From: Armigeres subalbatus | Lineage: Eukaryota; Arthropoda; Insecta; Diptera; Culicidae | Length of the DNA stretch: 64,000 bases | Direction: 5' to 3' | Assembly (NCBI RefSeq): GCF_024139115.2 | Contig: NW_026942913.1 | Coordinates: 434,001 to 498,000, forward strand | In this document: one piece after another, positions 1-11,108 of the stretch | Layout: each line of letters opens with the position of its first letter | How positions within the stretch are numbered: the first letter of the stretch is position 1 | Position numbers and translations under genes: made by a program | The notes under the pieces: model-generated | What the model was told of the DNA's origin: nothing | Databases searched by the model: none | The model's input: the letters and a program-made list of their open reading frames with translations, nothing else

Positions 1-254
1 GGGGGACAGAGCCGCCTCGCAGCTTAGTGTTCATTGTGCACTTCCACCGTTATTAACTGCGAGGTTTCTAAGCCAGGTTACCATTTTTGCATTCGTATAT
101 CATGAGGCACGATGATACTTTTATGCCCAGGGAAGTCTGGACAATTTCCAATCCGGAAATTTCCTAGACCGGCACCGGGAATCGAACCCAGCCACCCTCA
201 GCATGGTCTTGCTTTGTAGCCACGCGTCTTACCGCATGGCTAAGGAGGGCCCCA
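1..254 (-). mobile_element. Feilai-like tRNA-derived SINE, 3' end cut by window edge
   Basis: Read on the minus strand, the element starts at about 254 with a tRNA-like head. An A-box-like motif TAGCCATGCGGT lies at 231-242 and a good B box GGTTCGATTCCCGG at 175-188. These are the internal RNA polymerase III promoter elements of a tRNA-derived SINE. The body then runs to position 1, so the 3' tail lies outside the window. The head and body match what I remember of the Aedes Feilai family. That is recall, not a search. Confidence 0.8.
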
Positions 255-965
255 TAATTCGATAGACCATTTGATTTAAACTCCAGGACAATTTGGAGAT
301 CTTACAACATCTCATATGCATGTATTTGAGACGTAAGTAAAAGACTAATACTCAGAAGACAAAATTAGGTTGACACCGCGGCTGGGGACATCGTGGAAGC
401 CTTGGTTGATTCGGTAGACCATTTGATTCAAACTCCAGGACAATTTAGAGATCTAACAACTTCATTCATGCAAGAATTGAAGACGCAAGTTGAAGACAAA
501 TAATTTTAGGACAACATTGGGTTGACACCGAGGCTGGGGACACCATGGAAGCCTTGGTTGAGCCGGTAGACCATTTGATTTAAACTCCAGAACAATTTGG
601 AGATCTCACAACTCCTAATATGTCTTGTTTTGAGACGCAAGTGAAAAACAAATGCTCGGAGGACATAATTGAGTTGATACCACGGCTTGGGACATCATGA
701 AGACTTTAGTTGATTCGATAAACAATTTGATTTAAAGTCCAGGACAATTTGGAGCTCTTACAACATCTCTTATGCCTGTATTTGAGACGTAAGTGAAAGA
801 CTAATACTTAGAAGACAAAACTGGGTTGACACCGCGGCTGGGGACATCGTGAAAGCCTTGGTTAATTCGGTAGACCACTTGATTCAAACTCCAGGACAAT
901 TTGGAGATCTTATAACATCTCATTTGCCTAGATTTGGAGAGATCCTGCAATACCTCATGTAAGAC
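250..965. repeat. Five tandem copies of a ~152-bp unit
   Basis: The phrase ACCATTTGATTTAAACTCC and its variants recur at 266, 417, 570, 722 and 874, giving periods of 151-153 bp. Each unit also contains GACACCGCGGCTGGGGACAT and a TTTGAGACG motif. The copies differ by scattered substitutions, so the array is not recent. There is no reading frame through it. Confidence 0.85.
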
Positions 966-1319
966 GCAAGTGAATGTATTTAAAAGTATCCAACGATCAA
1001 TAAATTAATTGAAATACTAGAAATTTCAGCAAAAATGCTTTTTACGTCACATTCGGTTTGCGTCCCCCAATAAGTGACGTAGAAAGAGGGTTGAGTGTCC
1101 TTCATATAATTTTAATGAAGTGCTGGAATTCCGAATGATTTTAAAACAATTATCATGGAAATTTGAACGAACAACAAGAGATTGTTGAATTTCTAAAAAC
1201 ATAGCTTGGAAATTACTACGAACAAAACAATCTCCAGTATAAAATCCGAAAAATTTTCCTAAGAACCCCGAAAAAATTTCTATAATTCTGTTGAATTTTC
1301 TATTAGCTGCACTCACTGA
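966..1319. other. Unassigned AT-rich stretch
   Basis: No homology, inverted repeat or credible reading frame seen. An 89-codon minus-strand frame here has AT-driven composition and no recognisable domain. Confidence 0.5.
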
Positions 1320-2637
1320 ATGAATTTTATTTCACTGTTAAAATTTGTGAAAAATAAAAGAGATAACGGATCCCAAAAGAATTATAGAAATTTATACTGT
1401 CACAGCCAATTCACAGGAATTCAGACTCTAGAGTCAGTTTGTCTAAGGTTAAATGACGTTTTGAAAAAGTTAAAAATTAAAAAGCTAGCCATGTCGACAC
1501 AAAGTCACATATTTGCGATTTTATCAGTAGAATCGTTCAAAAGTATCGTGAACAAAACATTAAAAGACGTCAAAATATTACTATACAAACCGCGCGTAAA
1601 AATCACGAAAACTGATGAAGTTGAGAAAATATTATATGGTTACCATGTGACATCAACTGGAGGTCACGTTGGACAAAACCGACTATACAAAAAACTTAAA
1701 GACAAATATGAATGGAATAATATGAAAAAATCCATCTCACGATTTGTCAAAAATTGTAAGAAATGTAAAATAAACAAAATATGTAAGCATACTAAAGAAC
1801 ACACTATAGTAACAACAACCCTTGCTAAGCCTTTTGATGTAACATCAATTGATACAATTGGACCTTTACCTAAAACAAACCATAATAATCGTTATTGTAT
1901 TACAATCCAATGCGATTTAACTAAATTCATATCAATTATACCTATACAGAATAAGGAAGCCTCTACTATAGCTAGAGCCTTAATCGAAAATTTTATATTA
2001 GTTTACGGAAATTTTCTTGAAATGAGATCCGACCAGGGAACAGAATATAATAACGAAGTAATCAAACAAATTGCTAAAATTCTCAAATTTAAACAAACTT
2101 TCGCTACAGCTTATCATCCACAAACCATACCTGAGATCTTTTTCGAACGAACACCATGATGATTGGGATGAATGGATAAAATTCTACTCATTCGTTTACA
2201 ACACAACAACACATACAGATACTCAATTCACACGTTTCGAACTTTTATTTGGAAGAAAAGCTAACTTGCCACAAGATATGATAAAGACAAAAGTCGAACC
2301 AATATACAATATAGATCAATATTATAATGAGTTAAAGTTCAAATTACAAAAATCAAATGCAATAGCTAGAGAAAATTTGATAAAAGAAAAGCAAAAAAGA
2401 CTAGAAAATTTAAATAAAAATACAAATTCGATTAAATTAACGATTGGAGATTTAGTCTACTTAACAAATGAAAACAGAAAAAATTAGATTCACATTATAT
2501 CGGACCATTTAGAGTGCAAGAAGTATATGAACAAAATTGTAAACTGGAAGAAATCAGCACAAGAAAAGTTTCCACTGTACATAAAAATAGAATAATTGAC
2601 ACTGCTTTGCAAAAAAAGAGGAAATTCAAAAAATAAT
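1320..2637 (+). pseudogene. Ty3/gypsy (mdg1/412-like) integrase remnant
   Basis: This is the 3' part of a gypsy-type pol: the linker after RNase H, then integrase. In the first frame (1320-2159) the zinc-binding HHCC domain is visible (H109, H116, C146, C149), followed by catalytic Asp178 (SIDTIGPLP) and Asp238 (RSDQGTEYNN). The frame breaks near 2135-2150. The next frame (about 2146-2487) resumes with the integrase C-terminal part, WDEWIKFYSFVYNTTT. The segment that should carry the third catalytic residue, Glu, is missing. A second frameshift in an A-rich run near 2480 leads to the last piece (GPFRVQEVYEQN, VHKNRI), ending at 2637. The linker, HHCC spacing and IDTIGPLPKT motif resemble mdg1/412 elements. 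Gag, protease and RT are absent, so this is a 5'-truncated inactive copy. Confidence 0.8.
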
Positions 2638-2779
2638 AAACAAAACCAAAGAGGTCAATGATTTTTTTTCAGTGTAGAAGTAAGCAATTCAAATGAAACA
2701 AAAAGAAGAAGCAAAATTGTTAGAGACGTCTGGGATAGGTTTGATTTCATTTCACTACGTTTCACTACATCATTCAATA

Positions 2780-3290
2780 AAAAGGGGGAAGGTGTACCAT
2801 ACCTCAATAAATTTCAAACCAAAAACACAACAGAAACTCTACACCTCACGTGATTCGTTACTATGCCACAGCATGATCGACAAATGGAAACCAGCACCGC
2901 AAACCCAAAGTGAATGCAAGAATGCACCACACCGCGGATATGTTTTGCTGAGTTCTTATTTCAAGTATCAATGCGTTGGACGAGCCGCGCATCACCGAAG
3001 GAGCGTAGCAAGCGGAGCGTCAAATAACAAAACAATAAATACGATGGACGCGTTACAGCTACAGCATTCTGAGTCGATATTACTTATGTTTGTCAACACT
3101 CACCCAGGCGCCTCTGTGTTTCCATACTTTAAGTTAATGTTAAGAAAAAGATGTTTTGTAAACCCAAATTTACTTTTGCCTATAAATACCAAAAAAGAAC
3201 CGAAATACAGACAATCTTTTACCAACCTCCAAGGTTTCAATGTGCTCTCTTGTGGATACCACATACCGAAATCCTTTAGGTACTAGTGCA
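2780..3290 (+). other. Polypurine tract and probable 3' LTR of the gypsy remnant
   Basis: About 140 bp after the integrase end lies a polypurine tract, AAAAAGGGGGAAGG (about 2779-2792), followed directly by TGTACC at 2793. That is the expected start of a 3' LTR. AATAAA-like motifs occur near 3027 and a TATAAATA near 3182. No second LTR is present for comparison, so the right end near 3290 is a guess. A 197-codon frame inside this stretch is probably chance. Confidence 0.4.
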
Positions 3291-3948
3291 TCGGCCCGGG
3301 TGCCGATTACCACTAGGGAAGATTAGTTCCGCTGTTAAGATTCGATCCGCCTTGCATAGACAAAGTTTTATTAATTGTGGAACCAAGCTTTTCACGGCCA
3401 AGCATGGTTCAAGACTTTTGGCCAACTGTGTAAGACAACTCTGACCATAAGGAACCCAAAGATATTGAAAACTGATGATTTTAATTGAAAACTAGTATTT
3501 TCAGCAAATAATTTATAATTCAGGCAAAGGGATATCTATATCAATGTGTTACAGCTCTGATTAGAATCATATAATTGTGGCATAATGAAGAGAGTTTTGA
3601 AATTCTGAATAAAAATTGCATGCCCTTTGAAAATCTTAAAGAATATTAGCGGGTAAACTAATTTGATGATTCTGATAACAATACTGGAATTTCTACAAAA
3701 ATACTTCTAAAAGAAACAACAGTAGGAGAGTATTTGCATCTCTAAGATTACATTTTAACTCTGTGATTCCTACAATATTTATGGACTCTGACAAAAAAAA
3801 AATCTTCTCGATACAATATATCTTAAATATTTCCGGTACCTCCAGAGCACCTTCCGTGACTCAAAGAACTCTTAGGAATCTAGAGGTATTTCGAAAAAAA
3901 TCTATACCAAGACAGATTTTCTCGGAGTTCTTAAAACATGTTTGCGAG
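3291..3948. other. Unassigned AT-rich stretch
   Basis: Low-complexity AT-rich DNA with no motif or reading frame I can support. Confidence 0.5.
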
Positions 3949-4215
3949 CCTTTTGCCTTTCTCGTACAACGAAGTTGTACCGAAAGGTTATCATTTCACT
4001 CCGAAGACGAACTTTTTATAGAAACATCCGAGACCCATAATGTTATATATCAATCGACTCAGCTCGACGAACTGAACACATGTCAGCCTGTCCGTGTGTA
4101 TGTATGTGTGTATGTGTGTGCACAAAAGCTAAAAAAACATTAGACAACTTTTAATATAGTAATCTTTAACCGATTTTCTCGCAACAAGTTTTATTCGATA
4201 GGGACAAGTCCTTGT
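3949..4215 (+). repeat. Dispersed repeat with terminal hairpin and TG tract, copy 1
   Basis: It begins TTTGCCTTTCTCGTACAAC. A hairpin spans 3957-3987, with CTTTCTCGTACAAC pairing to GTTGTACCGAAAG. A GTGTGTATGTATG-type microsatellite (about 4093-4120) and a conserved 3' part (CACAAAAGCTAA, TTCTCGCAACAAGTTTTATT) follow. A second copy of the same layout lies at 62611-63405, interrupted by another element. The family is unknown to me by class. Confidence 0.75.
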
Positions 4216-4907
4216 TGATCTATTGAATTTCATAACGATCGACCGCTGCATTTGAAAGTTACGAAGAAAATGGTACATCAAACCATATAAGCCCCATATA
4301 AGGTTGGTGTCTTGGCTAAATGCGAGAAATGCAGAATTACTATTCGGTGATTTAAAATGGTTTTTGTATCCAGATGCATCGAATAGGTGTGCGAGTTTTA
4401 GCTATCCTAATAATACACGTTTCAACATTTTCGTTTATGTCCACAGTTTTGAAGATCAGCGTGCTAATCATATGTTTTCAGTATTATATTTTTTTGGACT
4501 AGGAAGAAAATCACGTGGTCATAGAGGGGGTCCAGTAGATGATCACAATAAACCACATGAGGTGAAGTGGGTTGCAAATCTTCAAAAACATAATCACGTG
4601 GTTTCTGGATGGCCCTTTATACATATTTCTCCTATTATCCGATTTATTTTCACCACTTGATTGTAACCTTAACAGGCCGTCTAAGATGTTAATGAATCCG
4701 TGCAAATCGAAAATATTTGCACTTCAAAAGACCTTCTGGTCGGCAACTCCACATAATTAGTGTTTGTTTACCCGATGTTCACAATTATTACATTTCCAAC
4801 TAGAATAAATGTTTATTCCGTACTTGCTCTTTTCGTCAAAATCGATTATATCGATCGTATCGATCACAATCAATGTAAGATAAGGGAAGAGAAGTGTAGT
4901 AGTTTAG
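4216..4907. other. Unassigned stretch
   Basis: No element recognised. A 118-codon frame at 4304-4660 overlaps frames of similar length on both strands and shows no domain. Confidence 0.5.
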
Positions 4908-5160
4908 TTAAGGTGAATCGCGTTGGAGCCCAATTTCAAATCTACATAGCACTTTTGAGGGCACATAACTTGAAAAGTGAACGACAGTCAAAAGCAAAAA
5001 GTATTTTTTCACTTTTGCTCACTTGCAGCATACATGAAAAAATGGTTTCCAGATGTGCTAACCGCCTAAATATTCACATTTGTGCGAGCAAAAACGCGAG
5101 GTGAGAGATAGCACGGCCATTGTGGCTGCCATTTTTGGACGCCGCCGTAACTCACCTTAA
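4908..5160. mobile_element. TTAA-type MITE (253 bp)
   Basis: Both ends are TTAA followed by an inverted repeat: TTAAGGTGAATCGCG on the left, and TTAAGGTGAGTTACGGCG when the right end is read in reverse. TTAA target sites and a short GGTGA-type terminal repeat fit the non-autonomous TTAA MITEs of mosquitoes, which are often linked to piggyBac-type transposases. There is no coding capacity. Confidence 0.7.
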
Positions 5161-6319
5161 GCAATAGTAGTGTAAAGGAAGTCGCCTTGAAAAGCTAATA
5201 AAAAAAATCAAAGACATAAAGACAAAAACCGAGTTTAACTCAATGCGCTAAAAAAATAACGTGCGTATTTCGCGTCGCCTGATAAGCGATTGCACATTCC
5301 ATCACGTACTCCACGCACTCCAGTTGCTTATACAGAGCTTATTTCGACAGAAACGACGCGTATTAAAAGTGCACGAACCATCAAACACTAATTATTCAAT
5401 TTCACTGTCTTGTGACTAGAAAAAAAAAACAACCCATTACTCGACTGGTGGATGTTGCACACTCACTGTAAATTTGGTGAAAAACTGACCATCAAATAAA
5501 TAAAGAAGGCGAAATCTCTGAGATATGTTATGAGCCAGATTTTGCTTCAGAAGCTTCTTTCCAAAATTATTGCCTAAAATATTGTCTTAATCATCCGTAC
5601 ACAAAATTATTTTGTTTTAAATTTTGTTCATACGAACGATTCCCTCTTCTACCTTCTATCCATTCGTCCTATAGCCCATCCTGGCTTCTGATTTTCGAAA
5701 ATGTTTTCAAGCTCCCAGCACGGGTCCCACAATTTTCTCCAAGTCTTTAATGGTTTCAAGAAATGATTACTAACTTCTTGGACTTTTTAATGACTTTCAG
5801 AAATTATAATAGATCGTAGCAAACTACCAGGAAATCGTGTGATTATCAAATAATCTTTTGGGGATTTCAGAACTTTGAGAATTTATTCCTTAGATTTCTA
5901 TAAACCCTTTCCGGTTACTGCAAAACTTTTTCCTGTATGCTTCTAATAATCCAATTATACGTGCTATAATCAAAACAAATGACTGAACATTTTTGTGAAT
6001 TTTGAAATAATCACAAGTTAGATTCCTACAGTGTTATTAGTGTTTGAACTCTGATTAACTTTGATATCCTCATTGGTAGCACACAGATTTAGTCAGACAA
6101 TGACGTCATACAAAACTACATACGTTAAGCTGCATAATATTTGATGATATTTTTGTAGACCTAAAAATCGGACTATCAGACAGTATTGCAACTGAAATAA
6201 TTATGTAGATGATTTCTTCTTACCATAATCATGGGTAGAACAATGCCTTGACTGGCCTACCTCGGACCATTCATGCGTAGGACATGTCCTACTTGCCCTA
6301 CCCACTCCAGGCGTCATTG
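5161..6319. other. Unassigned AT-rich stretch
   Basis: No gene or element recognised. The only feature is a perfect 16-bp palindrome, GTAGGACATGTCCTAC, at 6277-6292. Confidence 0.5.
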
Positions 6320-6870
6320 GATGGTCCATTGCACGAGCCACGATACAAACGGGCGCGGAAAAGACAAAACTTCATTTTTCGGAGGAAAAAACCAACACGT
6401 TTGGTCAAAGTTACAATGGATCGGTGATGTGCAGAGTTCTAATTTTAGGGGCCTTCTCGAGTCGAGTCACCCGTTATTCAACAAATATCACTTAACAGGT
6501 GTAATACGAAGGGCAGGAATCATGGTACGATTTTCACGTTATCCACTCCGCTACTTGGCTTCGCCGACGACATTGATATTATGGCACGTATCTTTCAGGG
6601 GTTGGAGCAAGCTAAATAGGGAAGCTAAGCGGATCGGACTTAACATCATCAACACGCTGAAAACGGTCAACAAAACGGTGACGTAATCGAGGAGGACGGA
6701 ATTGAGAATTCGTTTACTTGGAGTCACTGGTGACCGCCGGAAACAATACCAGCAGAAGAATTCGAATGTGCACCGAGGCAAGAAATCATACGTATTACGG
6801 ACTTAACAAGAAGGTCAAATGGAATAGAGTTCGCCGCCGTAACAAACGCCGTTACAGAATAACGCTAAAT
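6320..6870 (+). pseudogene. Decayed ERT-type RT relic with large internal deletion
   Basis: Short blocks match the ERT-1 reading frame further along the window. CACGATACAAACGGG corresponds to the region at 39830. From about 6420 the sequence jumps to the RT core equivalent to 40690, and GCTTCGCCGACGACATTGATAT encodes an FADDID catalytic motif at about 6558. A later block matches the C-terminal VRRR region (GAGTTCGCCGCCGTAAC). Stops and frameshifts are frequent. The two blocks are joined by a deletion of about 800 bp relative to ERT-1. Confidence 0.75.
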
Positions 6871-7434
6871 TCCAACATAAATAATGTCACCAACATCACA
6901 AAGAATAGCATAAGAGGAACCCTGAATTCCCTTTTTTCCTATTGTATGTTTGTAATCCCTAACCTCGAGTCACCCGAGGGTATGTCGGTTATCCACACAA
7001 ACGATAAAGAGATATTAGGCCTTGTAACGCCCAAGGGCAAATAAGCTTATTAAAGAAAGGAAAGATTAAATATGGGTTATAAGAAGATTTTAAATCTAAC
7101 ACTTTGTATTGTGTTCGATTTTGGGATCCAAAAGACCCAGACCCGCTAAGCTGCTTTCGTGACTTTTCCTACGCCATCAAGACGTGATTCTTACAACGGA
7201 GACAGCGGAGACTCATTGGTCACTGCAGGTCGTTAGATCGGTATCGCGTCATGGGATGCAGTTTCGTGCCAAGGCAAACTTGGTTGATGTTCATACGAAC
7301 ATCGGTACTGCTGTTGTCCCCAACTTCATCAGTTCGAAGACTGGTTTGTAATGGTGTTTGCTCTTCTTACCAATTATAAGATTATGTTATGTATTCATGA
7401 CTTTATCACTCATCGTTCTATTCGAGAAAAGAGA
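6871..7434. other. Unassigned stretch
   Basis: The 108-codon frame ending at 7044 runs out of the RT relic into unrelated sequence. Nothing else is recognised. Confidence 0.45.
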
Positions 7435-7640
7435 AAAGTTGGTAATGCTTGTGACATAAGCGCGAAGTGGACGTAGAACTTGGCCATGCCATACGACACA
7501 TAATATATCCAAATCTACCACATAATATAATTTGGATAAATGATTGACTATAGCAGACCAAACATTATTACTACAATTTTCGTTATCAATTCGGACAATA
7601 TCTCAAAACAAAAACTTGGAACTTGGCCTGCTTTTCAACT
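7435..7640 (+). repeat. Dispersed repeat family X, copy 1
   Basis: GACATAAGCGCGAAGTGGACG near 7452, the following AATTTGGATAAA block and the ACCAAACATTATTA block reappear in the same order, reverse-complemented, at 17460-17690. The shared structure over about 200 bp marks an old interspersed repeat of unknown class. Confidence 0.55.
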
Positions 7641-7865
7641 TAGTATTGTTTTAGCTATTCCTCAGTTATTAATTGAAAGCTTTTCTATGGTTCTATAGTC
7701 GTGGTAATATCAGCAAAAAGTCACCGTATGAACTATCCAATCTGTACTTTCGCCTCTAATTCTATCATAAACATGAACGTCTAAGTTTGGAAGATGATGT
7801 TGGAATTTCCATATCATTGTATTGAATCCTGCCCACTACAACCAACACAAGAAAGAAGCTTCCAA

Positions 7866-8035
7866 TAAACTCGCCAGCTTCCTTTTGAGAGGCTCCGGAG
7901 CCTCATTTGGCCCGGGAGTCTCTTTCAAGAAGTTCGGATGCCTCTTTTTACAAGACTCTGAAGCCTCCCTTCAAGAGGCTCGGAAGCATCCTTTCACGAA
8001 GCGCGGAAACCCACTTTCAAGAGACTACCAAAAGT
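7866..8035. repeat. Degenerate ~24-bp tandem repeat
   Basis: Variants of CTTTCAAGAGGCTCGGAAGCC recur about every 24 bp. Two 81-83 codon frames through it are by-products of the repeat. Confidence 0.6.
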
Positions 8036-8289
8036 CATCAAACTCTTATAGGAAGCTTGATGTATAAACCTAATTTGAATTGTAAAGTTTCACAGAATAG
8101 CAACGATTTCAGACAACATTTTGGAGAGCCATATATTTCATTATTTTTCAAGGCCTGATTTCCATTTATCTTATGAGTTATGCTAATTTTCATTTACAAC
8201 GAAAAAATAGGGGTACCTCAATGAATGCAGAAGTTCGAAGAGGTACCTCTCAAAAAAAAAGGTAAAAGGTTTAGGATAGAAGATAGAAA

Positions 8290-8610
8290 CGGTATGAAAG
8301 ACTATTAGCAGTTATTGAAATTGCTAGAACATAAGAAGTATAAGGGCAGGTACAAAGTAGTAGAATGGCACTAGCCTAGGATTGAACCCACGACCTCCTG
8401 CGTCCGCCAGAGGTTAGTTAATAGCTTGTGGATTTTCACCGTTACTAGGATAGGTAAAGAAATAATGACATGACATAACATCTATTAACGAGAGCCCAGT
8501 GACTCACCAACGCCCTAATAGAAAGAGAAGGACGGTTGGCAGGTGATTTTCCTTGGATGGGACGAAGGTATTGGCTAATTACAGTAGATTAAGGCGCATT
8601 TGCTCGCATT
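8290..8610 (-). mobile_element. Candidate SINE-like remnant
   Basis: On the minus strand, GGTTCAATCC at 8381-8390 with the preceding GGAGGTCGTG looks like a tRNA B box and T-arm. The expected A box upstream is poor and I cannot define the ends. It could be chance. Confidence 0.3.
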
Positions 8611-9654
8611 TTGAAACGAAAAAGATTAAAAAAAAACATATCAAAACTGTCGTAAAATCGGGTGTATACGAAATTAGGGACACAAAATATTAACATATTA
8701 AAATTTGGGTCATTACTGTATGTTGTACATATTCATTCATGGAATAATGCTATGTCAATCTAATTGCAAACCAATAATTAATCACAAGTCTAAATGCGTT
8801 AATTTTTTGAAAGAAAAGAAACCAAAAATAGTGAACCATTTAAATTACACATGTTCCAAAATCTGAACAAAATTCACAGTTCTTCAAAAATATTGAGATT
8901 GTAGCTAACACTATTTTGAGAGTCTACTCTACTCTACTCCTATTACTATAATAAAGCTATGATAAGGAGTATCTAGATGTCGAAGTTGTCGTTAAACATT
9001 AGAACAAGTTATACATCTCATAGTCCATACAGACTATAAGCATCATAATGTTCAAACGTATGTAGAAAGCGTTTTTGCAAAATTCATTTTAAATTATTAT
9101 TTGATTCTGCGTCGAATGCAACTTGTTGTTGACAAATCGGTTAACGGTAAGTACCTGAACAGTTGGCAAGACTTTTTTATGGGTTTTTTGGCGTTAAAAA
9201 TGTATTTTGGCCATAACTTCTGATCCCATAGTCCGATCTGGCCAATATTTGATAGGAAACAGTGAGTAAATTAATTGAGGGAAAGTACTTTTAAAATGGG
9301 AGAGACTTTTTTACTCGTCCTTAGAGTAAACACATCCATTTTGGCCATAACTTTTGATCACATAGTTCGACCCGGACTATTTTAATACAGGTTTGTTCGA
9401 TCAATAGTCTACATTCAAATTTCTAGCATTATTGTACGATTACAGTTAGCTGTTGGACTTTGTTTTGCATCTTGTTGGACGTGAATTGAGATATTAAGAG
9501 TGGAAACACATTAAGACCGAAATTCAGACGTAATCAATACAAGAATGTTGGTGAATAATACTGATACAAGGTAACCTCCCGAATTAGGCGCCCGTTTAGG
9601 GAGACCTTTGTCGGTGAATATTGAAGTGGTTTTCTAGAATGAAGATCAACAACG
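8611..9654. other. Unassigned AT-rich stretch with one pair of direct repeats
   Basis: TTTTGGCCATAACTT followed by TGATC-CATAGT-CGA occurs at about 9208 and again at about 9341, in direct orientation. No gene is seen. Confidence 0.45.
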
Positions 9655-9697
9655 AACCAAATGTTTACTCTGCGGCAAATCCTTGATGAATTTACCC
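9655..9697 (+). pseudogene. Tiny RT relic (about 14 codons)
   Basis: The bases from about 9656 translate to CDxMFTLRQILDEF-like residues that match the TTDQMFTLRQILDKF stretch of the ERT-3 RT at 58285-58893. It lies just outside the TSD of the ERT-2 insertion, so it predates that insertion. Confidence 0.4.
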
Positions 9698-9715
9698 CAA
9701 GTAACAATTCCAAGG

Positions 9716-11108
9716 AGCTGAGCTCATCAAGATGGGCCCGGAAAAGCTGGCCACTTGCCTGCACAAACTGATAGTCAGAATCTGGGAAACCGAACAGCTA
9801 CCGGAGGAGTGGAAGGAAGGGGTTATATGCCCCATCTACAAGAAAGGCGACAAACTGGAGTGTGAGAACTTTCGACCATCCTTAATGCCGCCTACAAAGT
9901 GATATCCCAGATCATCTTCCGTCGTCTGTCACCATTAGTGAACGAGTTCGTGGGAAGTTATCAATCCGGCTTCGTTGACGGCCGCTCGACAACGGACCAG
10001 ATCTTTACTGTACGGCAAATCCTTCAAAAATGCCGTGAATACCAGGTCCCAACGCACCATCTGTTCGTTGATTTCAAGGCGGCATACGACAGTATAGACC
10101 GTGTAGAGCTATGGAAAATTATGGACGAGAACAGCTTCCCTGCGAAGCTTACCAGACTGATCAAAGCAACGGTGGATGGTGTGCAAAACTGTGTGAAGAT
10201 CTCGGGCGAACCCTCCAGTTCGTTCGAATCGCGCCGGGGACTAAGACAAGGTGATGGACTTTCGTGCCTGTTGTTCAACATTGCGCTAGAAGGTGTCATT
10301 CGGAGAGCCGGATGTAACAGCCGGGGTACGATTTTCAACAGATCCAGTCAATTTATTTGCTTCGTGGATGACATGGACATTGTCGGCCGAACATTTGCAA
10401 AGGTGGCAGAACTGTACACCCGCCTGAAACGTGAAGCAACAAAAGTTGGACTGGTGGTGAATGCGTCAAAGACAAAGTACATGCTTGTGGGCGGAACCGA
10501 GCGCGACAGGGCCCGCCTGGGAAACAGTGTTACGATAGACGGGGATACCTTCGAGGTGGTCGAGGAATTCGTCTACCTCGGATCCTTGCTAACGGCTGAC
10601 AACAACGTTAGTCGTGAAATACGAAGGCGCATCATCTGTGGAAGTCGGGCCTACTACGGGCTCCAGAAGAAACTGCGGTCGAAAAAGATTCGCCACCGCA
10701 CCAAATGTGTCATGTACAAGACGCTTATAAGACCGGTTGTCCTCTACGGACATGAAACATGGACAATGCTCGAGGAGGACTTGCAAGCACTCGGAGTATT
10801 CGAGAGACGGGTGCTTAAGACCATCTTTGGCGGTGGGCAAGAAGACGAAGTGTGGCGGCGAAGAATGAACCATGAGCTCGCCCAACTCTACGGCGAACCC
10901 AGTATCCAGAAGGTAGCTAAAGCCGGAAGGGTACGATGGGCAGGACATGTTGCAAGAATGCCGGACAGCAACCCTGCAAAGATGGTGTTCGCTTCCGATC
11001 CGGCAGGTGCGAGACGGTGTGGAGCGCAGCGAGCGAGATGGGCAGACCAGGTGCAAAACGACTTGGCGAGCGTGGGGCGTATCCGAGGATGGAGAGATGC
11101 GGCCTCGA
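9716..11108 (+). pseudogene. ERT-2 reverse transcriptase, truncated and interrupted
   Basis: The endonuclease domain is missing. Reading starts in RT with [12 protein letters not shown], then [20 protein letters not shown] frameshift falls near 9873, after which a 406-codon frame (9899 on) runs through the palm. The first catalytic Asp is in LFVDFKAAYD. RRGLRQGDGLSCLLFNIALEG follows, and the active-site motif reads FVDD (10361-10372) where relatives in this window have FADD. The C-terminal region carries VVLYGHETW, FERRVLK and RVRWAGHVARM. The real frame continues past the hAT insertion at 12278 with about a dozen codons (RALWRQIVDSM) before a stop. The clade is an APE-type single-frame element of the Loner/RTE/I kind. 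I cannot settle it by eye. Confidence 0.88.

Noticed and set aside
175..242. A real tRNA gene
   Set aside because: A and B boxes are present but no cloverleaf with anticodon arm can be formed; it is the head of a SINE.
2693..3286. 197-codon plus-strand frame
   Set aside because: It spans the polypurine tract and probable LTR of a gypsy remnant, has no domain, and its composition follows the LTR.
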